A DNA stretch of 57,547 nucleotides. Source: Deltaproteobacteria bacterium. Lineage in GTDB: Bacteria; Myxococcota_A; Polyangia; Haliangiales; Haliangiaceae. Under the pieces are notes generated by a model. That model was not told the origin of the DNA. It ran no database searches and saw only the letters and a list, made by a program, of their open reading frames with translations. The position numbers and the translations under genes were made by a program. Below are positions 35,836-41,891 of this stretch, piece after piece. Each line of letters starts with the position of its first letter. Position 1 is the first letter of the stretch. The DNA is taken from assembly GCA_029565465.1 (NCBI GenBank), contig JAKQOD010000529.1:1-57547 (forward strand), read 5' to 3'.

Positions 35836-37248
35836 TTAACAAGCGAAGCCGCAATCGGAAGGGCAGAAGGTGCAATCGTTGACATCGCACACGCCGTCGC
35901 CGCAGGTGCATGCGCCTTGGTATGCAACAGACGTATTCGCTGCAAACGCCCAGTATTGGTTGTAGTACTGGTTGCCATCACAACCACACACAGTGTTTGG
36001 TAAATTGAACCCGAGGCCGAACGGATCGTTTAAGTCGACTGGTTGGGTTTGGCAAACACCTGGCACGCCACAACCGTTGGCAAAGTAGGTGCAGTAGTTG
36101 CCGGTGCCACAATCGCTATTATCGTCGCAGGTTGGGCACGCGAAAGGTTCATACGCGGGTGGTGCTGCAATTGTTTGCTGAATCCATGTGCCCACTTGAC
36201 CAAACAGCGACGCATAGAGTGCTTTGCCGAAACCCGGTTCGCCGGCTTGGCCTCCTCCAATGCTAAGCACGCCATACACGGCGTTGGTGCTTGGGCTGTA
36301 GATGGGGCCGCCGCTATCGCCGAGGCCGACCGAGCCTTGTGGATTGGTCGGCGTTTGCGTCCAAACGCAATCCTGCGCATTGTCGTCGAGGCCCCACGCG
36401 CCAATCGAGGCACAATCGTTGATTGGGCGAAAGCGCGCGGTTAGTTGGCGCAAGATCGTCGCAATACCCTGAGGCTCAGCATCCCAATTGCCCCAACCCC
36501 ACGTCAGCGGTGCTTGCAATTTGATATCGCGTCCCGGGACTTTTCCGCCAGTGTCACCGCTACCGCCACCAGGGCCTGGGTTCGGATCGATCGGATTGGT
36601 ATCGGATGGTGGCCCGACGATGCCTGGTGGTGGGAGATTGGCAGGCGTCATCGTCGACGGGCGATCAAGGCGCAACAATGCAACGTCGTAACGCAGATCG
36701 GTACCATTGCCGGCACGCACACAGGTAGGGCTGCCTACGAACAGCGAGAAGCCAAGCCAGGTCGGCGCCGAACCCCACATCGGCCCGAACGGCGCAGTAT
36801 ATACCGCGGTGACATTGCGACGATCGCCTGCGGTGGGATCGCTTAGGTTGGCCCGGCCGATGACCACTTGAAAATGCGACGCAGGCTGCTCGGTCCAATA
36901 GTAGCCGCTGCCGGTTCCGGTAACGGAATGGACACAGTGCGCCGCCGTCGCAACCCACTGTGGTGCAATCAAAACGCCGCCGCAGATGTGCGAATCTTCG
37001 TCGCTGCCGGTGCCACGCTCGCGGATCTGGGTCATCCACGGTTTGGCATTAGGTTGCTCGATGCCACCGAAAATTGCTTGGCCAGTTTCGCTGGTGTGTG
37101 CTGCATCGATCGGCGCTTCGTCAACGCAGGCGCCAGTTAGACTGGTAGCCAGGCTGGTAGCCAGGCTGGTAGCGGTTGCGAACGCCGTGCTCAACAGTGT
37201 TGTGCGCAGCGGCGTTCGCTTGAACGTAATGCATTGAACGGTTTTCAT
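35836..37248 (-). CDS. Trypsin-like serine protease with C-terminal Kazal-like and Cys-rich region
   Basis: From ATG 37248 the product is 470 residues. An export leader contains three to four copies of LATS and ends LTGAC. The mature protease begins IFGGIEQP at about 59. The triad is intact: His in TAAHC (about 104), Asp in RYDVALLRL (about 188) and Ser in GLGDSGGPIYS (about 312). A Pro/Gly-rich insertion of 35 residues follows the Asp. The last 95 residues are Cys-rich and include CGCDGNQYYNQYWAFAANTS, closely resembling a Kazal inhibitor motif but lacking its central Cys, and end CGDGVCDVNDCTFCPSDC. An intramolecular inhibitor or a targeting module are both possible. Confidence 0.9.
   Translation of the reverse strand: MKTVQCITFKRTPLRTTLLSTAFATATSLATSLATSLTGACVDEAPIDAAHTSETGQAIFGGIEQPNAKPWMTQIRERGTGSDEDSHICGGVLIAPQWVATAAHCVHSVTGTGSGYYWTEQPASHFQVVIGRANLSDPTAGDRRNVTAVYTAPFGPMWGSAPTWLGFSLFVGSPTCVRAGNGTDLRYDVALLRLDRPSTMTPANLPPPGIVGPPSDTNPIDPNPGPGGGSGDTGGKVPGRDIKLQAPLTWGWGNWDAEPQGIATILRQLTARFRPINDCASIGAWGLDDNAQDCVWTQTPTNPQGSVGLGDSGGPIYSPSTNAVYGVLSIGGGQAGEPGFGKALYASLFGQVGTWIQQTIAAPPAYEPFACPTCDDNSDCGTGNYCTYFANGCGVPGVCQTQPVDLNDPFGLGFNLPNTVCGCDGNQYYNQYWAFAANTSVAYQGACTCGDGVCDVNDCTFCPSDCGFAC
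37142..37173. repeat. 12-bp tandem repeat in the protease signal peptide
   Basis: The unit ctggtagccagg is repeated 2.7 times and encodes LATS repeats in the leader on the minus strand. It could change copy number by slippage without shifting frame, lengthening or shortening the hydrophobic segment. Confidence 0.85.
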
Positions 37249-37285
37249 TAGCGCAGCGTAGGGCCGAGCCCTGCAGGCGCGCAAC

Positions 37286-37885
37286 TTATGGCGCGCGCAA
37301 AGCTAGCTTCTGTTTGCGCAATGCCGCCTGCAAGATCTTCAACGCTTTGGGGCCCATGCCATGGAGCGCGCTAAGTTCGGCGAGCGAATGCTTCGGCATG
37401 TCGCTGAGCTTGGTGATGCCAGCGCTTGCCAGCGCGCGTTCAGCCGGTTTACCGATTGCTGGCAACGCATCCACGGCAGCGGCTTTTGCAAGCGCTTTCA
37501 TGTCGAGCTTGATCATACCCATCATGGCTTGCATGCCGCTTGGCGTGCTGATCCATTTGGTGAGGTCGCTTGGGATAATTTGCCATGTCACCCCGAACTT
37601 GTCGGTGAGCCACCCGCAACGCAGTGGCGAGCCGCCTTGGCTGAGCTTTTTCCAATAGTAGTCGATCTCTTTTTGGGTTTTGCAGTCGACGTATAACGAC
37701 GCAGCCGGTGACAACGTGTAGTGCGGGCCGCCGTTGAACAAGATCAGCGTTTGGCCGTCGAGCGCAACGGTCACGGACATCGGATTGCTGTTAGTGATAC
37801 GTGCGTTCTTAAAGATCGAAACGTAAAACTTGGCAGCAGCTTGGGCGTCTTTAGATAACCAGAGAAATGGCGTGACCGTTTTCAT
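37286..37885 (-). CDS. VOC-fold (PhnB/3-dmu-9_3-mt) protein fused to helix-hairpin-helix tail
   Basis: This is a 199-residue protein. Residues 1-135 form a glyoxalase-fold domain of the PhnB type: TPFLWLSKDAQAAAKFYVSIF, LILFNGGPHYTLSPAASLYV, and a GWLTDKFGVTWQIIP core. Residues about 140-195 are a different domain, LPAIGKPAERALASAGI followed by HGMGPKALKILQAAL, which is a double helix-hairpin-helix of the sort that binds nucleic acid or mediates dimerisation. It is the last gene of an ArsR/AHSA1/VOC operon, with a 4-base ATGA overlap to AHSA1. Confidence 0.88.
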   Translation of the reverse strand: MKTVTPFLWLSKDAQAAAKFYVSIFKNARITNSNPMSVTVALDGQTLILFNGGPHYTLSPAASLYVDCKTQKEIDYYWKKLSQGGSPLRCGWLTDKFGVTWQIIPSDLTKWISTPSGMQAMMGMIKLDMKALAKAAAVDALPAIGKPAERALASAGITKLSDMPKHSLAELSALHGMGPKALKILQAALRKQKLALRAP

Positions 37886-38349
37886 GTGAATACCTTGTTG
37901 AGTTTTTGTAGTTGGCTTTCCCAGCCCATGGCGGCGCGCTGGGTCCAGCTATCATCGTGCATGCGATCGTGGGTCAGCACCATGCGGACGCCGCTTGCTG
38001 CTTCATGCAATTCAACCAGCGTAGTGACGTCATAAGGCGCGACGCCGGGAATGAAGTCAGCGTGCGTGGTGTATGCCAAGCGCGTTTTGGCCTGGACTTC
38101 GCGATAACGAATCGTTGCCAGCGTCGACAGCGGCATGCCAGCGCTTTGCATAAACGCAATTTGCTGTTCACCGACGGCGATCATTTCATAGAGCAGCGCA
38201 CCACCAGCGCGCAGATCGATCGTGCGAACTTTGACTCGAAACCCTTCGGGGCCCCACCAAGACTCAATTCCGTCGGCGGTGGTCCAAAGCGCCCACACTT
38301 CGTCGAGGGTGGCGCGGTAGGTTCGTTCCATAACTAACGGTTGGTTCAT
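37882..38349 (-). CDS. SRPBCC (AHSA1-type) ligand-binding protein
   Basis: This 155-residue protein has the START/SRPBCC fold of the activator-of-Hsp90-ATPase (AHSA1) group: RTYRATLDEVWALWTTADG, WWGPEGFRV, LRAGGALLYEM and the closing GWESQLQKLNKVF. It binds a hydrophobic ligand in a helix-grip pocket. ATGA overlaps on both sides (38346-38349 with arsR, 37882-37885 with the VOC gene) show translational coupling. The ArsR-AHSA1-VOC arrangement is common in bacteria, but its ligand is not known to me. Confidence 0.92.
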   Translation of the reverse strand: MNQPLVMERTYRATLDEVWALWTTADGIESWWGPEGFRVKVRTIDLRAGGALLYEMIAVGEQQIAFMQSAGMPLSTLATIRYREVQAKTRLAYTTHADFIPGVAPYDVTTLVELHEAASGVRMVLTHDRMHDDSWTQRAAMGWESQLQKLNKVFT

Positions 38350-38723
38350 GCGGCTTGCTTCTTGCGCGGGCGCGCGGGGCGAGTGGGGCTGGATGGTTGG
38401 GCTGGTCGATTGACTTGTTGGCTGCGTTCGAGCGCCGCGCCAAAGCGATCAAGCCGCGTTTCCCACAAGCTGCGATATAACGCGACCCACGTATCGAGTT
38501 CGCGAAACGGTTCGGCGCGCAGCGAGTACAAGCGTTGGGTTCCCTGCGGGCGCATCTGTACGAAGCCAGCTTCCATCAAGATGCGCAAATGCCGCGACAC
38601 GCCTGACTGTTGGATCGCTACCCGTGCGACCACATCGTTGACGGCGCATTCACCCGCGCGCAACGTCTCGACGATCTTGCGCCGCGATGGATCGGCTAAG
38701 ACTTCAAAAACGTAAGAGTTCAT
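38346..38723 (-). CDS. ArsR-family winged-helix regulator
   Basis: The start at 38723 gives 125 residues. It is a typical ArsR HTH: FEVLADPSRRKIVETL, then GECAVNDVVARVAIQQSGVSRHL, whose recognition helix is QQSGVSRHLRILMEAG, and a wing near RPQGTQRLYSL. The metal Cys motif of metal sensors is absent, so it belongs to the non-metal ArsR group usually paired with AHSA1 proteins. A Pro/Arg/Lys-rich tail follows. It is first in its operon and probably represses it. Confidence 0.92.
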   Translation of the reverse strand: MNSYVFEVLADPSRRKIVETLRAGECAVNDVVARVAIQQSGVSRHLRILMEAGFVQMRPQGTQRLYSLRAEPFRELDTWVALYRSLWETRLDRFGAALERSQQVNRPAQPSSPTRPARPRKKQAA

Positions 38724-38731
38724 GGCGATGT

Positions 38732-38751
38732 ATATACGCATACGTGCATAT
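38732..38751 (-). promoter_or_regulatory. Imperfect palindrome before arsR (candidate operator)
   Basis: The sequence atatacgcatacgtgcatat is 14/20 symmetric and starts 8 bases before the arsR start codon. The A+T-rich arms match the kind of site ArsR dimers bind. That it is the autoregulatory operator is inferred. Confidence 0.4.
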
Positions 38752-38871
38752 TGTGTACTTTGTCAACCGCGCGCAAAAAAGAATTTTGTGTAGACCGCCC
38801 GCTAGCGCGACGCGTTAGTTATCCTCGCCGGCACGTTCTTATTCACTCTCTTCGCATCCCTACGAGAATTT

Positions 38872-39513
38872 ATGAAAAACAATGTGTCTTCGTTAAAAGC
38901 TGTTTCGTTTCATGCTGGCGTGGTTGCACTTGCAAGCGCAGCGTTGCTTGGCTGTGCCGGCCCCGCGGCAGCAGGCCACACCTCCACGCTGGCCGCTGGG
39001 CTCGGTAGTGAACCTTGGACCCTCACGTTTAGCGATTCATCGTGCGTGCTTCATGGTGCCAAGGGGCTGGTGACTGAAGGTGGTTGTGGTGAACAACGCA
39101 AACTTGTCGTGACTCCAGCGGTTGCACAAGCCCTCGGCGCAAAAGTGCAAAAGCTGACGCCCGAGCGTGAAGCCACAGCTGGCGGCATGATCACGATCTT
39201 GTCTGCCGGCGCCACTTCAACGCGCATCGATCAAGGGCAAGCCAACGCGCTGCTGAGTGAACTGCAAGGTTATCTCGATCGCGCAACGATCGAAGCGCGC
39301 GAAGCACGCTTTGCCGGCGACGTGGCAGGCATCACCTGCGCGGCTGGCCAAGTGGTGTTGACGATCAACACGTGTCCCGGCGTTGCAGGCACTGCGGATG
39401 TTTGCGGCCCCGCCACGCATACCTGCGGTGTGCCGCAAGCGGCTGGCGCCGCCTGCCAATACAATGCAGCGTGCAGTTCGAAGCATTGCAGTGCAGCCAG
39501 CGTTTGTGAGTAG
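38872..39513 (+). CDS. Cys-rich secreted lipoprotein, unknown function
   Basis: The product is 213 residues with a leader and lipobox at ALLGCAG. The N-terminal half is beta-rich with one disulfide-capable pair (a CVLHGAKGLVTEGGC stretch). The C-terminal 55 residues contain eight Cys (CGPATHTCGVPQAAGAAC, then CSSKHCSAASVC), a knot-like arrangement also found at the ends of other lipoproteins in the window. No enzymatic motif was recognised. It ends 53 bases before the conserved gene that precedes the structured RNA. Confidence 0.8.
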   Translation: MKNNVSSLKAVSFHAGVVALASAALLGCAGPAAAGHTSTLAAGLGSEPWTLTFSDSSCVLHGAKGLVTEGGCGEQRKLVVTPAVAQALGAKVQKLTPEREATAGGMITILSAGATSTRIDQGQANALLSELQGYLDRATIEAREARFAGDVAGITCAAGQVVLTINTCPGVAGTADVCGPATHTCGVPQAAGAACQYNAACSSKHCSAASVCE

Positions 39514-39566
39514 CGCCGCGACTTTCGCGCCCATTTGCGCTTGAATCGCGGTACAACCACCGCGTT

Positions 39567-40301
39567 ATGGCAAAACTGAATCAGATCCTCGCGATCGAAA
39601 AAGGCATCAAGACGCGTGTGTACGCGGAGTTCACCGAGCTGCATCAAGCGACGCAAAAGCCCGGTTTGATGAACGGCTTTATCAAGTCGTATCAGCCGCG
39701 CGACGAAGATGGTGAAACCTACCCAACCGAAAGCCAAAAGGTTCAATACCATGCGGCCGACGTGTTGGACCGTGTTGCCAAAGGCTTGTCGGAGTTGTTC
39801 GACATTACGGCAACCAAAGATTACGCCAACTGCACTGCGCGCGCTGACATTGTCGTCGACGGCCGCACGCTGATTGCGGATGTACCTGCAACGTATTTGC
39901 TGTTCTTGGAAAAACAGCTCAGCGACTTGCACACGTTTATCGCCAAGATGGCCGACCTCGATCCTGGCAGCGATTGGTCGGTGGATCCAAGCACCGGCCA
40001 ATACAAAACCGAGCCAAGCTCGACCCAACGCACCAAAAAAGTGCAGCGGCCAATCACGCTGTACGAAGCCACCAAAGAGCATCCAGCACAAACCCAGCTG
40101 ATCACCGAAGACGTGATCGCTGGTTCGTGGCTGACGATCAAATATTCAGGTGCGATGTCGGCGCCACGCAAAAAACAATTGCTGGCCCGCATCGAAAAAC
40201 TCTCCAACGCAGTGAAGTTCGCACGCGAACAAGCCAATGCGATGGAGGTGCAAGACAAAAAGTGCGGCAAGGAGGTCTTCGACTTTTTGTTCGGCGCTTA
40301 A
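39567..40301 (+). CDS. Conserved cytoplasmic protein of unknown function, next to a tRNA-like RNA
   Basis: This 244-residue soluble protein starts MAKLNQILAIEKGIKTR. From memory, the same N-terminal pattern occurs in a conserved family of unknown function that is common in actinobacteria and phages (I think of DUF7873, but cannot check). Other conserved-looking parts are FIKSYQPRDEDGETYP, ELFDITATKDYANCTARADI, VPATYLLFLEKQLSDLHTF, an RTKKVQRP basic patch, HPAQTQLITEDV, and a C-terminal helix AVKFAREQANAMEV ending VFDFLFG. There is no membrane segment, Walker motif or nuclease motif. Its stop is only about ten bases before the structured RNA, so the two are probably cotranscribed or functionally paired, for example as an RNA-binding protein and its RNA. 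Confidence 0.85.
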   Translation: MAKLNQILAIEKGIKTRVYAEFTELHQATQKPGLMNGFIKSYQPRDEDGETYPTESQKVQYHAADVLDRVAKGLSELFDITATKDYANCTARADIVVDGRTLIADVPATYLLFLEKQLSDLHTFIAKMADLDPGSDWSVDPSTGQYKTEPSSTQRTKKVQRPITLYEATKEHPAQTQLITEDVIAGSWLTIKYSGAMSAPRKKQLLARIEKLSNAVKFAREQANAMEVQDKKCGKEVFDFLFGA

Positions 40302-40364
40302 CGTTTTTGAGTGATGGAGACAAACTCAAGCTCAGACTCAATCTGAACGAAGACAAGCGGACAT

Positions 40365-40440
40365 GGAGGTTCGAATCCTCCCGGAGCCACCGGTGGCAAC
40401 ACCGACAATGAAATGGCTCCGTGGCGAAATTGGTAAACGC
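40365..40440 (+). ncRNA. Circularly permuted tRNA(Leu)-like module (YrlA-like architecture)
   Basis: The T-arm GGAGG-TTCGAAT-CCTCC (40365-40381) runs directly into CGGAGCC (40382-40388) and then ACC. After a hairpin CGGTG-GCAA-CACCG (40391-40404) comes GGCTCCG (40415-40421), the exact 7-bp complement of the first acceptor strand. Then follow TG (positions 8-9) and a D-arm with GCG/CGC stem and a loop containing ttGGta (40424-40440). Loop residues for the G18-Psi55 and G19-C56 tertiary contacts are present. The halves are in reversed order compared with a tRNA gene, and the acceptor end is capped, not free. YrlA-type bacterial Y RNAs are described with this topology. Chargeability is unlikely. 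Confidence 0.8.
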
Positions 40441-40552
40441 TAAGCCCCAAAATGCGGGCCCAGTCTATGCGGTCGGACTAAGCTGCAAGTTATCTCCCAA
40501 TCTCAAAACGCCGAGCTCGTTCTCTCTTAACGTTGACGTTTATGCTCGAGAT

Positions 40553-40580
40553 ATCGGTTCGAATCCGATGGGGGTCTCCA
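40553..40580 (+). ncRNA. Second T-arm with 3'-strand-like tail
   Basis: ATCGG (40553-40557), loop TTCGAAT, CCGAT (40565-40569), then GGGGG and TCTCCA. GTCTCCA (40574-40580) pairs with TGGAGAC at 40315-40321, and the GAGATA just before (40548-40553) can pair with TATCTC at 40491-40496. The T-loop is identical to that of the first module. No matching D-arm was found for it. Confidence 0.7.
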
Positions 40581-40693
40581 CTTATGACCTCCTTGACTAA
40601 TGGCATGTCGCGAGCACTTAGATCTAAGCGTCAACAACTGCCGTGAACGAGCGAAACCGGCAACCCGCGTGGCATTATAAACTACGCGGGCAA

Positions 40694-40738
40694 GGCCTCC
40701 CGGGTCCGGATACAGGTCCGGGGGGCCACTTTTTTTTT
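40694..40738 (+). terminator. Strong Rho-independent terminator of the structured RNA
   Basis: GGCCTCCCGG (40694-40703) pairs with CCGGGGGGCC (40718-40727) over 10 bp with one G-U, around a 14-nt loop. A run of nine T (40730-40738) follows. It sets the 3' end of the RNA. Confidence 0.92.
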
Positions 40739-40822
40739 GCGCAGCGTTGATACCTGCAGCAAATATGCGACTTGGCCAACGTTGCGGTGACACCACGTAC
40801 AGTGGCGACAAAAGTGAATCAA

Positions 40823-41545
40823 ATGCTGAAGTGGTTGTGGGCGCGTTGGTACGTAGCCATCGCGTTATTGTTGTTAGTACTTTGGCTGGGCGTCCTGGTG
40901 GCGTACCGTTTGGGCGCCCAAGGCATTAGCGTTCGCAGCCGCAGCGGCCAGACGGTGAACCTGGATTTTGGACGGCAACACGACCACACCTGGGTCGCTG
41001 TTGGCCCTGGCGTAGGGTTGGAGTTGGACGCCTACAATAAGCAATTGCATGGCACCATCGCCCGTGTGAAACCTGGGATTCCCGGGCTGTGCTGGGTGTG
41101 TGGCGACAACGTTCCTGCAGGTGGCCTTGCGATGGTGAAGTATCGTCAAGGTGATTGGTATTTCAAAGCGCCGCAAGACTATCGCAACAACTCCGAAGCC
41201 ACGCGTGGTCGCCGCCCGGCGTCGCGTGCATACATTTTGACCATTGCATATAATGTCGCAACCAACGAACGCGTGATCGTCGCTGCCGATGCAACCGTCG
41301 AAGCGCAGGCTACGGAATTGCGCAATCGTGGGCTCACCGCGAGCGTCGCCAACCTGCTGACGCTTGATCCGGCATGGCACGTGCTGTCGATGCAGCGCGA
41401 AGGCTGCGTGATCTTTAATGCTGCGTTTGTGGTGCTTGCTTTGTTGCTGGCATTGATTGCTGTGCCAGTCGAGCTGCTGCGCGCGCGCTGGCGTCGACAA
41501 CGCGAGCGCCAACGTATTGCGCCAGCAATCGTGCGTGGCAACTAG
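40823..41545 (+). CDS. Membrane protein with TM helix at each end
   Basis: From ATG 40823 the product is 240 residues. A TTG at 40772 would add 17, but ATG is more likely. An N-terminal TM helix (about residues 9-29, YVAIALLLLVLWLGVLVAY) is followed by a domain of about 150 residues with a CWVC pair (LCWVCGDN) and many beta strands. A second TM helix lies near residues 195-218, and the tail is Arg-rich. The central domain should sit outside the cytoplasm. No family was recognised. It follows the terminator of the structured RNA and is probably a separate unit. Confidence 0.72.
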   Translation: MLKWLWARWYVAIALLLLVLWLGVLVAYRLGAQGISVRSRSGQTVNLDFGRQHDHTWVAVGPGVGLELDAYNKQLHGTIARVKPGIPGLCWVCGDNVPAGGLAMVKYRQGDWYFKAPQDYRNNSEATRGRRPASRAYILTIAYNVATNERVIVAADATVEAQATELRNRGLTASVANLLTLDPAWHVLSMQREGCVIFNAAFVVLALLLALIAVPVELLRARWRRQRERQRIAPAIVRGN

Positions 41546-41753
41546 CTTGCCTTGGCCGCTTACGCTTGTGCTGGTGGCCTGTGCCTTGTGCCGTAGTGAT
41601 GCGTGACCGAGGCCCGTGGCCCAGACGCGTAGGCGGGCATGGGAACAACTAGTTGCGCAGCGCCGCCCGTCGGCGCGAACGAACTTTCGTGGCGGCGCGC
41701 TCCATTGCGATTGGGCAGTGTGCGGTGGAAGTCGAGCTAGTTCGTGGTCGCGC

Positions 41754-41810
41754 GGGTTGGTTGCCGTGGCGTGGGTTGGTTGCCGTGGCGTGGGGCGGTG
41801 GCCGTGGCGA
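41754..41810 (+). repeat. 19-bp tandem repeat, two exact plus one degenerate copy
   Basis: gggttggttgccgtggcgt occurs at 41754-41772 and again at 41773-41791, followed by a diverged third copy to 41810. Confidence 0.85.
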
Positions 41811-41885
41811 GCGCCGCTTGGAATCGCGAAACCGCGGCGGTCATCCAAAGGTCCATCCACTTTTATAAAAAAGAGGTTGACCATG

Positions 41886-41891
41886 GCCTCG
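41886..41891. repeat. Target-site duplication, left copy (GCCTCG)
   Basis: Identical to 43511-43516. Removing the element and one copy restores a continuous leader to the Y1 transposase gene. Confidence 0.75.

Larger units (their letters stand above)
40310..40738 (+). ncRNA. Structured RNA (~430 nt) with permuted tRNA-like core and second T-arm
   Basis: No reading frame in this stretch looks coding, yet the DNA is full of RNA structure. In order: a 7-nt strand TGGAGAC (40315-40321); a Leu-anticodon-like hairpin TCAGA-CTCAA-TCTGA (40332-40346); T-arm A; a 3' acceptor strand; a GCAA-capped hairpin; the 5' acceptor strand; a D-arm (together 40365-40440); a second T-arm (40553-40569); GTCTCCA (40574-40580), complementary to the first strand; a CCCGCGT/ACGCGGG hairpin (40664-40690); and a strong terminator. 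The outer 7-bp pairing would enclose both tRNA-like parts. The boundaries are inferred from the upstream stop codon and the terminator. It is not tmRNA: the D-arm is complete and no G3-U70 pair is present. Confidence 0.72.
41546..41891. other. Non-coding stretch left of the insertion sequence
   Basis: This is G-rich, low-complexity DNA with a 19-bp tandem repeat and no convincing coding frame. A possible A+T-rich promoter (acttttataaaaaa, near 41858-41874) lies just left of the insertion. Before the insertion it would have stood about 60 bases upstream of the Y1 transposase gene. Confidence 0.5.

Noticed and set aside
40310-40738. tmRNA (ssrA), possibly the permuted two-piece type
   Set aside because: The order of halves fits, but the D-arm is a complete Leu-type arm, there is no G3-U70 acceptor pair, and no tag reading frame was found.
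40310-40738. Permuted group I intron-exon arrangement around tRNA halves
   Set aside because: No P7-type R/S pair was found (a GACTA occurs at 40476-40480, but no matching TAGTC), and fewer than 70 non-coding bases lie before the 3' half, too few for an intron half.
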